NCBI GenBank assembly: GCA_019096065.1
Contig: JAGUCH010000002.1
Span: 7,390,501-7,454,500 of the forward strand
Reading direction: 5' to 3'
Source of the DNA: Paracyclopina nana
Taxonomy: Eukaryota; Arthropoda; Copepoda; Cyclopoida; Cyclopettidae
DNA length: 64,000 bases
The translations under genes were made by a program, and so were the position numbers. The number at the start of each line of letters is the position of its first letter. Position 1 is the stretch's first letter. Below the pieces are notes generated by a model. The model was not told the DNA's origin and ran no database searches. It worked only from the letters and a program-made list of their open reading frames with translations. This document shows, piece after piece, positions 1 to 13,200 of this stretch.

Positions 1-1486
<1,486 letters not shown>

Positions 1487-2812
1487 GATTTTTAAGCAGT
1501 TTTTAAAGCCAACGTTTAAGGAGTGTCTGACACTGACAAGAGTCAAAATATAAATGTAGTATTGTACATTTGTTAGTACTATCTGCTACGAAAGCTGCCG
1601 CAAGTTGTTCAAAAATGCCAAAATTACCATGTATTACCACAAAATTAACTGGACAGGTGAGTTATTTAATTTAAGGCTTTCATCTAAAAAGTTACACCTT
1701 CACATTCTTTCACAACCACCCAATTGTTTTGATTATTAGACTGACTCCCTAGAATGGCATTTTTTCTCATCACACGTATCATAGAATTTTCAACACTTGA
1801 TTCGTATTTTTGCACAAAAATTACATTAACTTTCATTTTGGCTTCTAATAGATCAATTCTCGAGGGCCTCGAAACAAAAATTGTAAGGCATTTTAAACTT
1901 TTTTTGGGATTTTGGGATTCGAATTTTATTTCAAGTCGTCAAAAAGTAACTGTCACCATAAAATTAAAGTTTTAAATTTGGCTTTCTATAAATTCCTACA
2001 CTTTTTTTCTAAAAAGTACCAATTTTTGCTGAACAGAGCCAACATTTTTGCGATGGACCCATGTTCGATCCGATTTAAGTCTGAGTCATGGCTCCAAAAC
2101 TGCACGAGCTCATTACCAGAGTTATCAACGGTGGTCGGAAACGACCAAAGTGGTCGTTTTTGACTGACTTTGGTCGGAAAAAAAATTGGTGGTCGGTGGT
2201 CGGAAAAGTGGTCGTTTTTGAAACTGACCAAAACTAGCTAAAAATAGGCACTTTTAGACAAAAAAGGACCAAAATTCCAATTTAAAATTGCACATTTTTT
2301 CCTTTGGGAAGTAATCTAAAATATATAAACTTAGCAAATAAGATTGGTCTCAATAGAAATATGAAATTAGATGAGAAACAGCTTCTCATGAGTAAGGCTA
2401 CTTTTTTGCTCAGAGATGCGACATCAAAATAAAAATTCTGATTTCTTGTAAACATTTTCCTAAGTGACATATTTTTTACAGCAAACATTGCTCAAAAAGA
2501 CTTTGCAGATAAAAAAAGGACATTTTATGCATAAATTTTGTGAGTTTTGGCCGTTTTTGTGTAGGTGGTCGGAAAAGTGGTCGTTTTCGAAATAGCCTGA
2601 AAAATGGTGGTCGCAAAAGTGGTCGTTTTTGGCCAAAAAGGTGGTCGGAAGCCTAAAAATCCGTTGATAACTCTGCTCATTACATAAGAAGGGACGGACT
2701 GGAAAGTCGAACTTGGGTAAGGACTTGAAAAAATGCCGCTGCACAGCTCGATTATCTAATTTTTTTCGCCTCACGAGGATGATGTTGTTCGGTGTGTCGC
2801 CCTAAAATTACT
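1487..2812. other. Divergent intergenic region between GPI and TGR
   Basis: This spacer separates two divergently transcribed genes and should hold both promoters. I see no recognisable coding exon. The main content is the hAT-type MITE described separately at 2117-2675. The flanks are AT-rich and carry no clear TATA box that I could assign. Confidence 0.5.
2117..2675. mobile_element. Complete hAT-type MITE with 8-bp target duplication
   Basis: A 559-bp non-autonomous element. The ends are a perfect 15-bp terminal inverted repeat: CAGAGTTATCAACGG at the left and its reverse complement at the right. It is flanked by an 8-bp direct repeat CTCATTAC at 2109-2116 and 2676-2683, which is the target-site duplication. 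An 8-bp duplication plus ends beginning CAGAG is the hallmark of the hAT superfamily. Near both ends there are repeated GTGGTCG/AAAGTGGTCGTTTTTG words, typical of subterminal transposase-binding repeats. No transposase is encoded. The perfect TIR and TSD suggest a fairly recent insertion. Confidence 0.92.
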
Positions 2813-4826
2813 ATGGCGACATTTCTGCGATTTCGGCCGTTGACATCCTCTTTACCTCTTATCTGTGCTCGCGAGCCAAGCCAGCGCTCATTAGCTGTTT
2901 TTAAGCCACTACTGTACAACTATTTCAAGGAACCATATCATCAGCGCTCATCCTTCACTACGGGTTGTGTAGTCTCCAGAATGGCCCCAGTTCCCGGCCT
3001 CGGGGATGAAATCACACAAGTGATTGCTGACAACGATGTCGTCGTCTTCTCCAAGACATCCTGTCCATTCTGTGTCAATTTGAAGAAGGCCTTCAAAGCC
3101 AAGAGAATTGATTTCCATGCGATTGAGTTAGATGCCTTGGGAGAGAAAGGCGTAGCGATCCAAGAAGAGCTGGCCGCTAGAACGGGCCAAAAAACTGTTC
3201 CCAATGTTTTCATCAGGGGTAGTCATAAAGGTAAGTTACATAATGTCGAAAATGCGTAATTGGTCACTGCTATTTTGACTTTAACTTTTAGGTGGCGCGG
3301 ATGCAACACTGGAACTCTTGAAAGAGGGGACCTTGTTCACTCCTCCGAAGAGAGCACATGATTACGACTTGGTCGTCATTGGTGGCGGATCTGGTGGGTT
3401 GTCATGCGCCAAGGAAGCTGCTAATCTTGGTTGGAAAGTGGCGTGTTGTGATTTTGTCAAGCCGTCCCCGCCTGGCACCACTTGGGGCCTTGGTGGCACT
3501 TGCGTCAATGTGGGATGCATTCCGAAGAAGCTGATGCATCAAGCATCACTACTGGGTGAATCGATTCACGATGCTCAGCAATATGGATGGAACCTCGAAG
3601 GCCAAGCCACGCATGACTGGCTGAAACTCGTTGACAGCGTTCAAGGCCACGTCAAGTCTCTCAATTGGGGCTATAAAGTCCAACTGAGGGAGAAAAAAGT
3701 TACTTACCTCAACGAGCTGGCTAAGTTTACATCTTCGGACAAGTTGGAACTCACCAACAAAAAAGGAGCTAAGAGAGAGATCACAGCTTCCAACTTTGTT
3801 GTAGCTGTTGGGCTTAGACCAAACTATCCGGATATTCCTGGAGCCAAGGAATTCGCCATCACCTCTGATGATATTTTTAGCCTTTCCTACAACCCTGGCA
3901 AAACTCTACTAGTAGGGGCCAGTTACATTTCCTTGGAATGTGCCGGCTTTCTCAAAGGTTTGGGCATCAATGCCACCATCATGGTGAGATCTATCCTCCT
4001 TCGAGGCTTTGATCAGCAAATGGCTGACAAGGTTGGTCAGTACATGGAGCAAGTGGCTGGCATTGATTTCATCAGACCCTGTGTCCCTACTAAGATTGAG
4101 CAACTGGAGCCGGGATCACCTGGCAAGTTGCGAGTTTACGGAAAATATGACGATGGCACTGAGTATACCGATGATTTCAACACGGTCGTGTTTGCAATTG
4201 GAAGAACAGCCGACACTGACCAACTTGGATTGGAAGCTGCCGGAGTTAAAACTGATCCAAGGTCGAAAAAGATTTTGGCTGATGACGCCGAGAAAAGCAA
4301 CGTGGATAATATTTATGCCATCGGTGATGTTCTCGAGGGAAGGCCGGAACTAACTCCTGTAGCCATACAAGCGGGCAAGTTGCTTGCTAGGAGGATTGTA
4401 GGGTCAAGCAAGGCAAAGACTGACTATGGACTTATCCCTACCACTGTATTTACTCCGCTGGAATATGGTCTGTGCGGGCTATCTGAAGAAGAGGCCATTG
4501 CCAAGTTTGGCGAGGAGTCAATTGAGGTGTACCATTCTAACGTTTGGCCTTTGGAGTGGACCGTCGCGCACAGGTCTGAGAACTCCTGCTACGCAAAGCT
4601 GATTGTCAACACAAATGATGACGAGAGAGTGGTTGGCTTTCACTACCTCGGCCCTAACGCTGGAGAAATCACTCAAGCTTTCGCTGGGATGCTGAAACTG
4701 AAGGCGACCAAAGCAGACTTTGAGAACCTGATTGGCATTCACCCCACCGTGGCTGAAATCTTCACCACCATGAACATAACCAAGTCATCTGGCATGGATG
4801 TTAGTGCTACTGGATGCTGAGGTTAA
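2813..4826 (+). CDS. Thioredoxin-glutathione reductase, selenoprotein (glutaredoxin fused to thioredoxin reductase)
   Basis: NADPH/FAD disulfide reductase that keeps thioredoxin reduced and, through its glutaredoxin head, can act on glutathione substrates. Two exons: 2813-3230 and 3292-4826. Residues about 1-55 are basic and hydroxylated, resembling a mitochondrial presequence. A second ATG at 2981 (MAPVPGLGDE) could give a cytosolic form. The glutaredoxin domain follows with a CPFC active site (TSCPFC). Then comes the FAD motif GGGSGGLSCAKEAA, the redox pair GTCVNVGCIPKK and the dimer interface GIHPTVAEIFTT. The frame reaches TGC TGA GGT TAA, so the C-terminus reads G-C-Sec-G, the classic TrxR/TGR tail, if UGA 4818-4820 is recoded. 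A SECIS-like hairpin lies 90 nt downstream. An automatic annotation would lose the last two residues and the active-site Sec. Confidence 0.95.
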
Positions 4827-4904
4827 TTTCACCTGCTGATTTATTATCAGCAGGCTTTATAAATCTGAAGCTTGGTTGTGCATTGCTTTTAGCTCATTTT
4901 TGAG

Positions 4905-4960
4905 CAAAATGACGAATCAGTTGGAAACCTTCATTGAAGGCCAATTGGATTTTGATGAAA
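4905..4960 (+). promoter_or_regulatory. SECIS element of the TGR selenoprotein mRNA (predicted, type 2-like)
   Basis: The hairpin has the SECIS layout. ATGA at 4909-4912 forms the 5' half of the non-Watson-Crick quartet. It is followed by 12 nt (CGAATCAGTTGG) and an AAA run at 4925-4927 that supplies the conserved unpaired adenines. A ministem (CCTT/AAGG) tops the structure. A 3' strand CCAATTGGATTT leads to TGAT at 4953-4956. The two 12-nt strands pair mostly with each other, with one A-A and one C-T mismatch and some G-T wobbles. Position and spacing after the UGA codon fit known eukaryotic SECIS elements. I folded it by eye only. Confidence 0.85.
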
Positions 4961-6143
4961 AAAGTGTGCACGACTATAAGGCTTCGCAGAGACTAACATT
5001 ACGATAAGAAGGTAATAAAATATGATTTTTCAAGTTATCACTACATTTCCTTTGCAAATATTTTGCACTGTTAAGCACAATAGTGAAGAAGCATTTCAAA
5101 TAAATAAGAAAAAATTATATATTGTCCCAAAAGATGGTCTTTCCTGACTTCACACTATTCATTAGCTCAATATTTATATTTTTTGTATTTTTTGTTTGAG
5201 TCAGGTTTTTTGCTCTGTTTCGCTAAGTTGCTTACACAGCAGCTAGCTGCAGTTCTAATTTATGGCTTTCCACGCTTTCATCGGTTTTATAGAGGAGCTA
5301 GCTGGGACTTTAGTGGGATTTGGTGGCAGCTCTGGCACATTTGATAAGCTTTATCGACTGAAGAAGTGGAAATGATGGCAAAACATTTTGTTGCAAAAGC
5401 ACTGATGATGCTTTCCGTCAAAAAATGAGAGCTCTTCCGAAAGTGGCCAGTGCAAAAGATGCTAAAAGCAAGCTGCCTGTCAAAGTCAGTAATACACGTA
5501 GTCTATGGAGTGGATGACAAATGAGGCCAGATTTTTTCCCTTGCTTTGGCCAGCATAAAATGCTAGGTTTTTTGTTTATTTCCCAAGTCAATAATTTAGC
5601 TACATTTACTTCCAACGCCGCAAACTCCTCAGGAAACCCCACACGCCTCATTGGCCCGCATTTTCTTCCAACAAAGATTGTGCTGTTCTTGTGAAGGCTA
5701 CTGCGCGTGCAATTACGTCATTATGATGGTATGCGAGCACAAATGCACAAAAAATATACCTCGCCATGACAAATTGATGTCATGACCACTGCATACGTAT
5801 GCTGACACTTTTATGACCATGGACATCTGGCCTCCCCAAAAAAGTCCACTTTATTTCCAACTATGTCAGCCTTTTTGCGCTTGATACTGCAACCAGCCCC
5901 CTTGATAAAAGGGGCCACATGATCTCTAGTGCTTCTAGTACAATTTAAAGAATAGGATTTTTTATAGATGAAAAAAAGGATACATTGCGGCGGCGGTGGT
6001 GCATCATTCATCTTAGTGATATGATAGTAAAAATTCATGCTCCATAAACCCCTCCATGATTATATGGGGTTGAGGAAAATGAGATCATAAAGATTTGAGC
6101 TGTTTTTCATTGAGGACAGGACAGAATTTGATTACATTTTCAG

Positions 6144-6209
6144 GCTTACATCCGATGCACCACTTTTGTACAATGATGATAGCCTGTCCCAAGACGCTGC
6201 TGAAGATAG
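6144..6209 (+). CDS. Candidate small 5' exon of the MAGUK gene
   Basis: A 66-nt open block lies between a good acceptor (ACATTTTCAG) and a donor (GATAG then GTAAAT). Read in the phase that fits the downstream gene, it encodes 21 acidic residues (LTSDAPLLYNDDSLSQDAAE and on). It enters in phase 2 and leaves in phase 2, so it could be spliced onto the exon at 10459 or skipped without changing frame. This is inference from splice signals only. No upstream start exon was found. Confidence 0.3.
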
Positions 6210-6606
6210 GTAAATCCTTAAAGTAAGGCTTTTCAACCTCTATTCGTAAAGGGAAGTAATTAGGCTTTATAGGCCTACTTTTGATTTTCTAAAATAATTA
6301 TTTATGTCGCTAAAGCGTTCACAACTCTCTGGATCAAACCGCATTAATGCACTGCACAAAAAGAAGATTTGTTCGTGATATACTGCAGTCAGTTTAAGGT
6401 AAGAACTAACACATAAAGAAACAGCTCTGTATTCTGTCGTTAATTGACTGCGGCTTCCAAAGGCAAAGCCAACCTTACTTCTAGGGACCTTGGCATAGCC
6501 GTATTTGTTCATCCTTACATATCTGTAGCAATAGCGCTCCAAAGCATCCTCGCCACTAGAGGCCCAGTCTGTAGTGAGATATCTTGGAAGTTACATATCT
6601 GAGAAA

Positions 6607-6827
6607 ATGTGCTCTACCCCAGATAGCACATTAACTCCCAAGAGTTGGGCCACCGCATTGAATTTGCACGAAAACAATGCGTCCGATACAATGAGCTCTA
6701 GCACTGAAGATTCCAACACAAGCAGTGGCGGCTCCACTCTGCCTAATGGATTCCCTCATCATCATCATCCAGACTTCAGTCATCATAGCAGCACGCATTA
6801 TTACAGCAGGGACAATGCAAATGCAAG
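6607..6827 (+). CDS. Candidate alternative first exon of the MAGUK gene (Ser/His-rich)
   Basis: An open frame starting at ATG 6607 (MCSTPDSTLTPKSW) runs through a serine-rich and histidine-rich segment (SSSTEDSNTSSGGS, FPHHHHPDF) to a donor AAG|GTATAT. It ends in phase 2, the same phase as the start exon at 10279-10340. Either exon can therefore join the exon at 10459 in frame. The composition looks like a disordered isoform-specific N-terminus. RNA evidence would be needed; a shorter start at the MSSSTEDS methionine is equally possible. Confidence 0.4.
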
Positions 6828-9800
6828 GTATATAGAGCTAGCTGGTTTTTTCATGGTGAAGAAGCGTGTCGCACTTAGAGCGGAGGTTTTTGGCACTCTA
6901 AAAGAGCTGTAAGAGTTTTCATTGTGATTTTACGAGGCGCAACTTGAAAAGTTTTGGTTTGCGTGGCATTATTAGCTAGGGAAAGCTGCAAAATCACAAG
7001 GACTCAGTGAAGCAAAAAAAGGGAGGGGACCTCTGAACTCGCTAGAGTGTAATGTGACGACAATTCGGCCAAGATACAATAAATTCAGAGTTTTATCCTC
7101 GAGCCCCACTGCCATGTGTGGGCCTCGCTATGGGACACAGAGTAGCTACGTGAGCTGCACTGCAATGGCTGCTTCTGTTACAATGAGGCATGTCATTATC
7201 ATATACTCTTCTTCAGAAAAATTACCCCTATCCATTTCGTGGATTTATCTCACCAACCACCACTTTTACTGCAGTAGCACCACTTACTTTTACCCTCAAA
7301 GTAAGACCCATTTCCGGCAAAATAATACATAAATCTACACCAGCACAATAGTACTATTTCAGCATGCTTTCGTTGCTTTAAAAGGCTGACATGGCGGGAA
7401 GAGATTTATTGCAATGATTCCGAAAGCCATTTTTGAGTTTTTTTCAGAATTGTGGGAAAAAGTTCATTAGAACATGTTTAATCAATAGAAGCATATAAGT
7501 GCTCCATTTTTATGCTTGTAGCGTGGAAAGTTTGACGAGAAAAAATATAAATGCACTTTCAATTACACGTCTTGCTGAATATTTTTGTACGCACTCACAA
7601 ATTACCTGCTGCACCATGTGGCAACATAATTATACGTTTTCATTCCCTTTCTAAAATAGCACATACAATATATACAAAAGTATTACTCTGAAATCATGAT
7701 AGTTAAATCAAAATTTGTCCATTGCATGTCTCATCCTTTGTGTATATGCATGTTGGCCAAGAAAAGACTGAGGTTTTTGCTGCAGAAAAGGCCAGAAAGC
7801 AAGGCCAATGCCAATTTGGAGACAACCTGCTGAGGTAACTGCAAAAAACAACAACAAGCGCAGGCCTACCGTGTAACTCAGTCTTGCGTTTGTGTCCATT
7901 AAGTAGAGATGCCTCTTCTCCCATCCATCCACAAAATACTAATACTAGAAGGTAAAAAAAGTTCGCAAAATGCACAATTTTTCTCTGTCACATCATGTCA
8001 AGTTTAGCAGCTAGCGAAGAAGGAAATTGTGGCCGTTTTCAGTAAAAAGGGGGTTTATGCCAATCTGCTTTGATCCCTTTTAGCTCGTGGGATATCAGCC
8101 TGTCATTTTTTTTTTCTTTTTTTGCAAAAAAAGCAATCTTTATTGCATGTACTCTATCGTTCCTTGTAGGGCGTTGCTGTACTATCTTACGCGTTCATGT
8201 ACCATCATGAACCTAAAGCCATCAAGAAAATTATGGCCTCACTACACAAAAGGCTACAAAAATTGTGTGGTGCATGAGGAAAAAACAAGGAATCTGACGA
8301 CCATTTGCATAATGATGTTTTTCATAATAATGGGGCAGACGTCATCTTATAGAGCATACATTGAAATTCCTATGTTACATTCAAAAGAAAGTAGTCTGAA
8401 TCGTTGTATATCCTTTTTGCACTGCGGGGAAAAATATTCATTACGCTGAGCATGTTGACATGACAAGCAAAAAAGACCGGAATATTAGCCCAATTTGTCT
8501 TGGCTTTTTCTCGCATGTTGCTACATAGAGGGTAAAAATGTCAACTACTTGCTCGGTGATCACTTAGCTGTCACTGCCTAAGCTTGATGGTTCTAAATGG
8601 CTCCTTTTTTAGATTCAGCTCCTCCAGAAATTCGTGAGATATTCATCAGATTTGATTCCCTTTGTTGCGAAGAAAAAATACTGCGATCATCTCAATATGG
8701 TGTAATAGTTGTATATCAAATTGAATTGGGTCTTTCAGTCTCGGCATAAGTTCATCGCTGATATCATTAAAGTTTTCTATGAGCTCATTTGCCCATGTGG
8801 AAGTGTGCAAACATGTTGTATGTGGGTGGGTGTTCGCCGAACCATGATCTAGTGCATATCGATGAAACATGATAGTTGTGGTAAAGCTAGTTTCCAAACA
8901 CACGCCCTCTTCGGCGCAAATCATGCCAAGAGCGAGAGAGCATGCATGATCATACCATATACATAGTACCCTACTTATTCACAAGGACATTTTATAATGA
9001 TCACAAAAGTGGCGCCATCTCCACACTGACAATATAAATGCGCCCATTCACATTTAACTTCCTCACGTACGCTACAAATATAAAACCTCAAATGCTTTTG
9101 ATTTTAGTAGCCATATATCGCCTCAACTGAAGAACTATATGGGATACTCTAAAAATAGCAGTAGAGCGACGCATGGTCATATGTGGCTAAAAATAGTAAT
9201 ACTTTGCGTTTTGCTGTAGTATTCCTCCATCATTGCTTATACAGGGTCCGCTGAAGGGGAAAAAGAAGGATTTTTGCTTTTTAGTGTAGTAGTATACTAG
9301 CTTCAGACAAAAGTGGCTGCATTGTAAGGACTAAAGAGCCCCCCTAGCGATTCTCTCACAATGAGTTCTTTGCATGACGCTTTACTTACTTGGGGGGACC
9401 GCAATACAAATACTACAAAATACAGAACAAATACAAAGTGCTTAATACTTTTGTGAGCTACCTGATAGCAGTCTACCAATTAAACAAGTTTGAACTTCAG
9501 CATATGGAGCTCGAGGCTTAGGAGTAAAAATATCAATGGGGCTATGAAAATCAGCCAAGCAAATAATTTCCGAGATCCCCTGAAGCTTTTGAGGGGATTA
9601 TGTTTACGTCACTCAGTAATTCAGGGAGCACTACTACATTGTGGTGTTGGACTTCATTGGCCTTTCCTATAAATCACTATCTAGGCTGCACCCTAATTTC
9701 CCCTTTTAATTATCAATCAATGTGCACTATTGAAGCCAAGTAGTGAGCTGAGAGCTCTTTGTTGAGTGCATGCTTAACGGGACCAAGACAGAAGGAGGTA

Positions 9801-10278
9801 AAGTAATTCGAGATATCCTGCTGCAAACTTTTCCCTGCTGCTCGCATTAAAGTAGGATCCATGGATTATGGCAAAAAAGCAACAAAACGTGGCAATTGAT
9901 CGAGAGTCTTAAATCTCCTAACTGTAATGAAATGCCTCGTAGTATTTGAGACAAATCGCGAGTCGAATAGAATGCTGGTGGCTGCGAATGAGCATTTTTC
10001 ATTCTGTTCATCTGTGGCTGCTCAAGCATGGGTTATTAGCAGCCAAAAATAAAATACTTCTCCCATCATTCTTAATGAGCCAGAAAAAGGTATGAGTACT
10101 CCTATGAGAGAGTACTCGTACCAGCTAGAGTGATTGCACGGTAGACCTCCTCATGCGAGCGCTTGGCTGCAATTCTGAAAACCCTCAGCAAAGCCCTGCT
10201 GCTGCAGAGGAACAGAACCTTCAAAGCTTCAAAGAAAGCTAGATCATTTTGGATATTGCTACCCTCAGCTCTTTCAAA

Positions 10279-13200
10279 ATGGCTTCGGTGCAATCTGCTG
10301 TCAAATTGGTGAACATATCCAATGAGGCTGCCAAATTAAGGTAATTTCACGTAGCCCCAATGAAACTCTGGCCAGCAGCCTCAAATGTATTTTTGTTATA
10401 AGATCATCTTGGTTATAAGAGAATTGCGCTATTGACTCGCATCTTATTCATATTTCAGGCGAGATTCTGGGCTTTCAAGAGTGCTGGGCAGCATGACCAA
10501 ACTTCTGGGCAAGAATTTGGCCTGCAGATCCACGGATATTCTCTTCCTCAAGTCGTTTGTTGGGTCACAAAATTGCATTCAGCATGAAAAAGCTATCATG
10601 GTAAGGCTAAAAGGCTTTTTCCTCGACCATTTCTTTTCCTCCAAGAGGGTTTGCTTCTTCAATAAATAGCCAGACAACAGAAGTAACTTTGAATTTCAGT
10701 GACATACCTGTCACTGATTCAGGAAACTGATAGGGTGTTCTTCACCTATGTCTCGTTTCCTAAAAATCTTGCGATAGCCTTAAACGTAATGCTTAAGTTT
10801 TCGTACTTCTGATTAACCAAAACACTTCAAACTGATATTAACAAAAGAAGTGGGAAAAGTGGTCTACTTGAAGCTATGAAAAGTGAGTAAAAATGATCGG
10901 TTCTGAAATAGGAGGCTTAAGTAAAACGCAATTTAATGGAAGGAAAAAATTTCCTTAATAGGTGAACACAGCATAAATTACACTACTTGCCTCTACTTGG
11001 TTGAAAGAGGAACGATGCCATTAGAGGGGTATAGGCAATTTCTAGATCATCGAATTCCTATGAAAACGTCATCTTTTATGCTGGCGGAAGCAAAAAAAAT
11101 CGTCCTAAGAACCCTGATTCATGGCCTCACTTTGTATTGAATTTGGGGTTAGATGAAGGTGTGATCATTAATCTTGAGCATGTTTAGTGATCAATCATGA
11201 GGAGGATGAAATCGGCAGCTCAAGAAGACTGATGATCTTGAAAAAGAGCACGTTGCTAACACCAATAAAACGAGTGCGCTCTTGTTATTTTCCTGCTACT
11301 TACATAAAGCTATTTCGAAGACTGTAGTGTACGTAGTACTCGAAAAACCATGCTTAGTAATAGAATTCGTGGCTTTTATGCTGCTGTTCAATTAGCGGTG
11401 TATTGATATACGGCTTTTGATTGATTGCAGGAGGAGAACTTGCCCCCTGACATGCCTGTCACTCATGACTCCATGAGACTTATTGAGCAGGCGAAAACCA
11501 TCTGTGAGCAGAGGATCTACTTGGATGAGGCCAAAGAGCTCTATTCACTCATATCAAGCAAATGGCTGCATGTAAGTTCAGATCGCATCTCCCGTATAGC
11601 GGCAGCGCAAAGAATTGATGATGTTATCACTGATGAAATATGGCCATTGCTGCAGAATTCATTGGGCATCCCGAGAATTCATGTAATGAGAGTCCATTTT
11701 TCAGAATGTGCTGGAAATACATGATGAACTGGCCGCTCAAATACAGAATAGCACGGAGGCGGTGGAATACATTGACGGCGTCTCAAGCATTGCTGAAGAT
11801 GACGATGACAAGAGTACACTGGCTTCCATTCAGGGCGAGAAAGCCCTCGAGGAGGAGGATAAAGAGAAGGAAGAGGAAGAAGTGCAAATTGATACCTATC
11901 GCGTGATTGGAATCAGGCGATCTCCAGGGGAAAGTCTGGTAGGAAAGAGTGAACTGCCACCACACATGGAATTACTTGCCAATTCGGGAAAGCTGCATGC
12001 TGGCTGCAAAGAAAATGTGTGGGAAATTACATTTAGGTTGGGTTCCTTATCTAATTTCCCTGCTAGCTTTTTATGGCAGAAATAAGGTCGTTTTGCAGCA
12101 AATTGTTGCCACTTTCCGTAGAATAAGAATTTAATTAGAATTCCATGTGGAGCCTTCCTCTGCATCGCGCTGGATGGTGCATGGCGGCTTTAAATTAATA
12201 CGTTTCATGCTGATAGGGCCTGACAGTGCGGATGGAAGGCAACAAAGTGGCTGTTGCCAGAATCCTCATAGACAGCATAATTGACAGGCAGGATCTCTTG
12301 CGAACTGGGGACGTGATTTTGCAAGCTAATGGCAAAAACATCAAGGATCCAGAGCAACTCCAAACGGCCATAGAAGAATCGGGCTCCTTTGTCGTCTTTA
12401 AAATTCAGCCCTCGAACGTGGATCAGCAGGAGATTGACAGTACTCTGCCAAAGGCAGGAAAAGTGGCCAAAGTAAGAATATCGAATAGCAGTTAAAAACT
12501 CCTAATGATTGACTACTTTCAGTTTTTTGTACGGGCCATGTTTGACTATGATCCATCTAAAGACAATCTGTTGCCGTGTCAGGACATTGGGCTGGCCTTT
12601 AAAAGAGGAGACATTCTTGAGGTATGAAGACAAAAGTATCATAACAATGATACGCCATCAAGTGACATTACTGGAGAAATACTTGGGATTTCAGGGTTCA
12701 CGGTTTACACAACCGTACTACTTTTTTGAGGCTGAATTTAAAAAGAAGAATCAAAATAATCTCCAGACTTCTCAATTGGAGTGCCAAAAAACTGGCTCCA
12801 TTGATCTTAATGATTTCTAACAGTTTAGAAAACTTGTAGCCAACACGAAACTAAAAAAATTGCTAATGCACACAAAAATTGCCCTAAGATCGGTCCTTTT
12901 TTTTATCCTTTTCTTGTTAGACGATGTAAAAGATCCAAAATTCACTGCACGCTCACATCAAGGGATCTTGTAGCACTGAATTTTGAATCGACTACTCCCT
13001 AATCCCAAATGTTTCAACTTTCCCTCCGCTAGGCGTGCTACTTGCGTTTGTTATTGTTATGTTACTGTTGTGAATAGTAGCTAGCGCATATAGCATACCA
13101 ATTTGTATTAATCATTCAGATTGTCAACTGGTCTGATCCAAGCTGGTGGCAAGCAAGAAAGGTCAACAGCAAAGAAAGGCCAGGATTAGTGCCCTCTCAA

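Larger units (their letters stand above)
4961..10278. other. Long non-coding stretch upstream of the MAGUK gene
   Basis: About 5.3 kb with no convincing protein-coding block apart from two candidate 5' exons of the MAGUK gene (6144-6209 and 6607-6827, listed separately). The open frames inside it have no recognisable domains and are interrupted by stops. I saw no strong terminal repeats, tRNA or rRNA. It probably contains the TGR 3' end, the MAGUK promoter(s) and first introns. Confidence 0.5.

Noticed and set aside
2460-2774. Minus-strand open frame across the first MITE
   Set aside because: It spans the right end of the MITE and its flank, and the encoded residues follow the subterminal repeats; no transposase similarity.
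4818-4820. TGA as the stop codon of a truncated thioredoxin reductase
   Set aside because: The next codons are GGT TAA, giving the canonical Gly-Cys-Sec-Gly tail, and a SECIS-like hairpin follows. Recoding explains the sequence better than a truncated enzyme.
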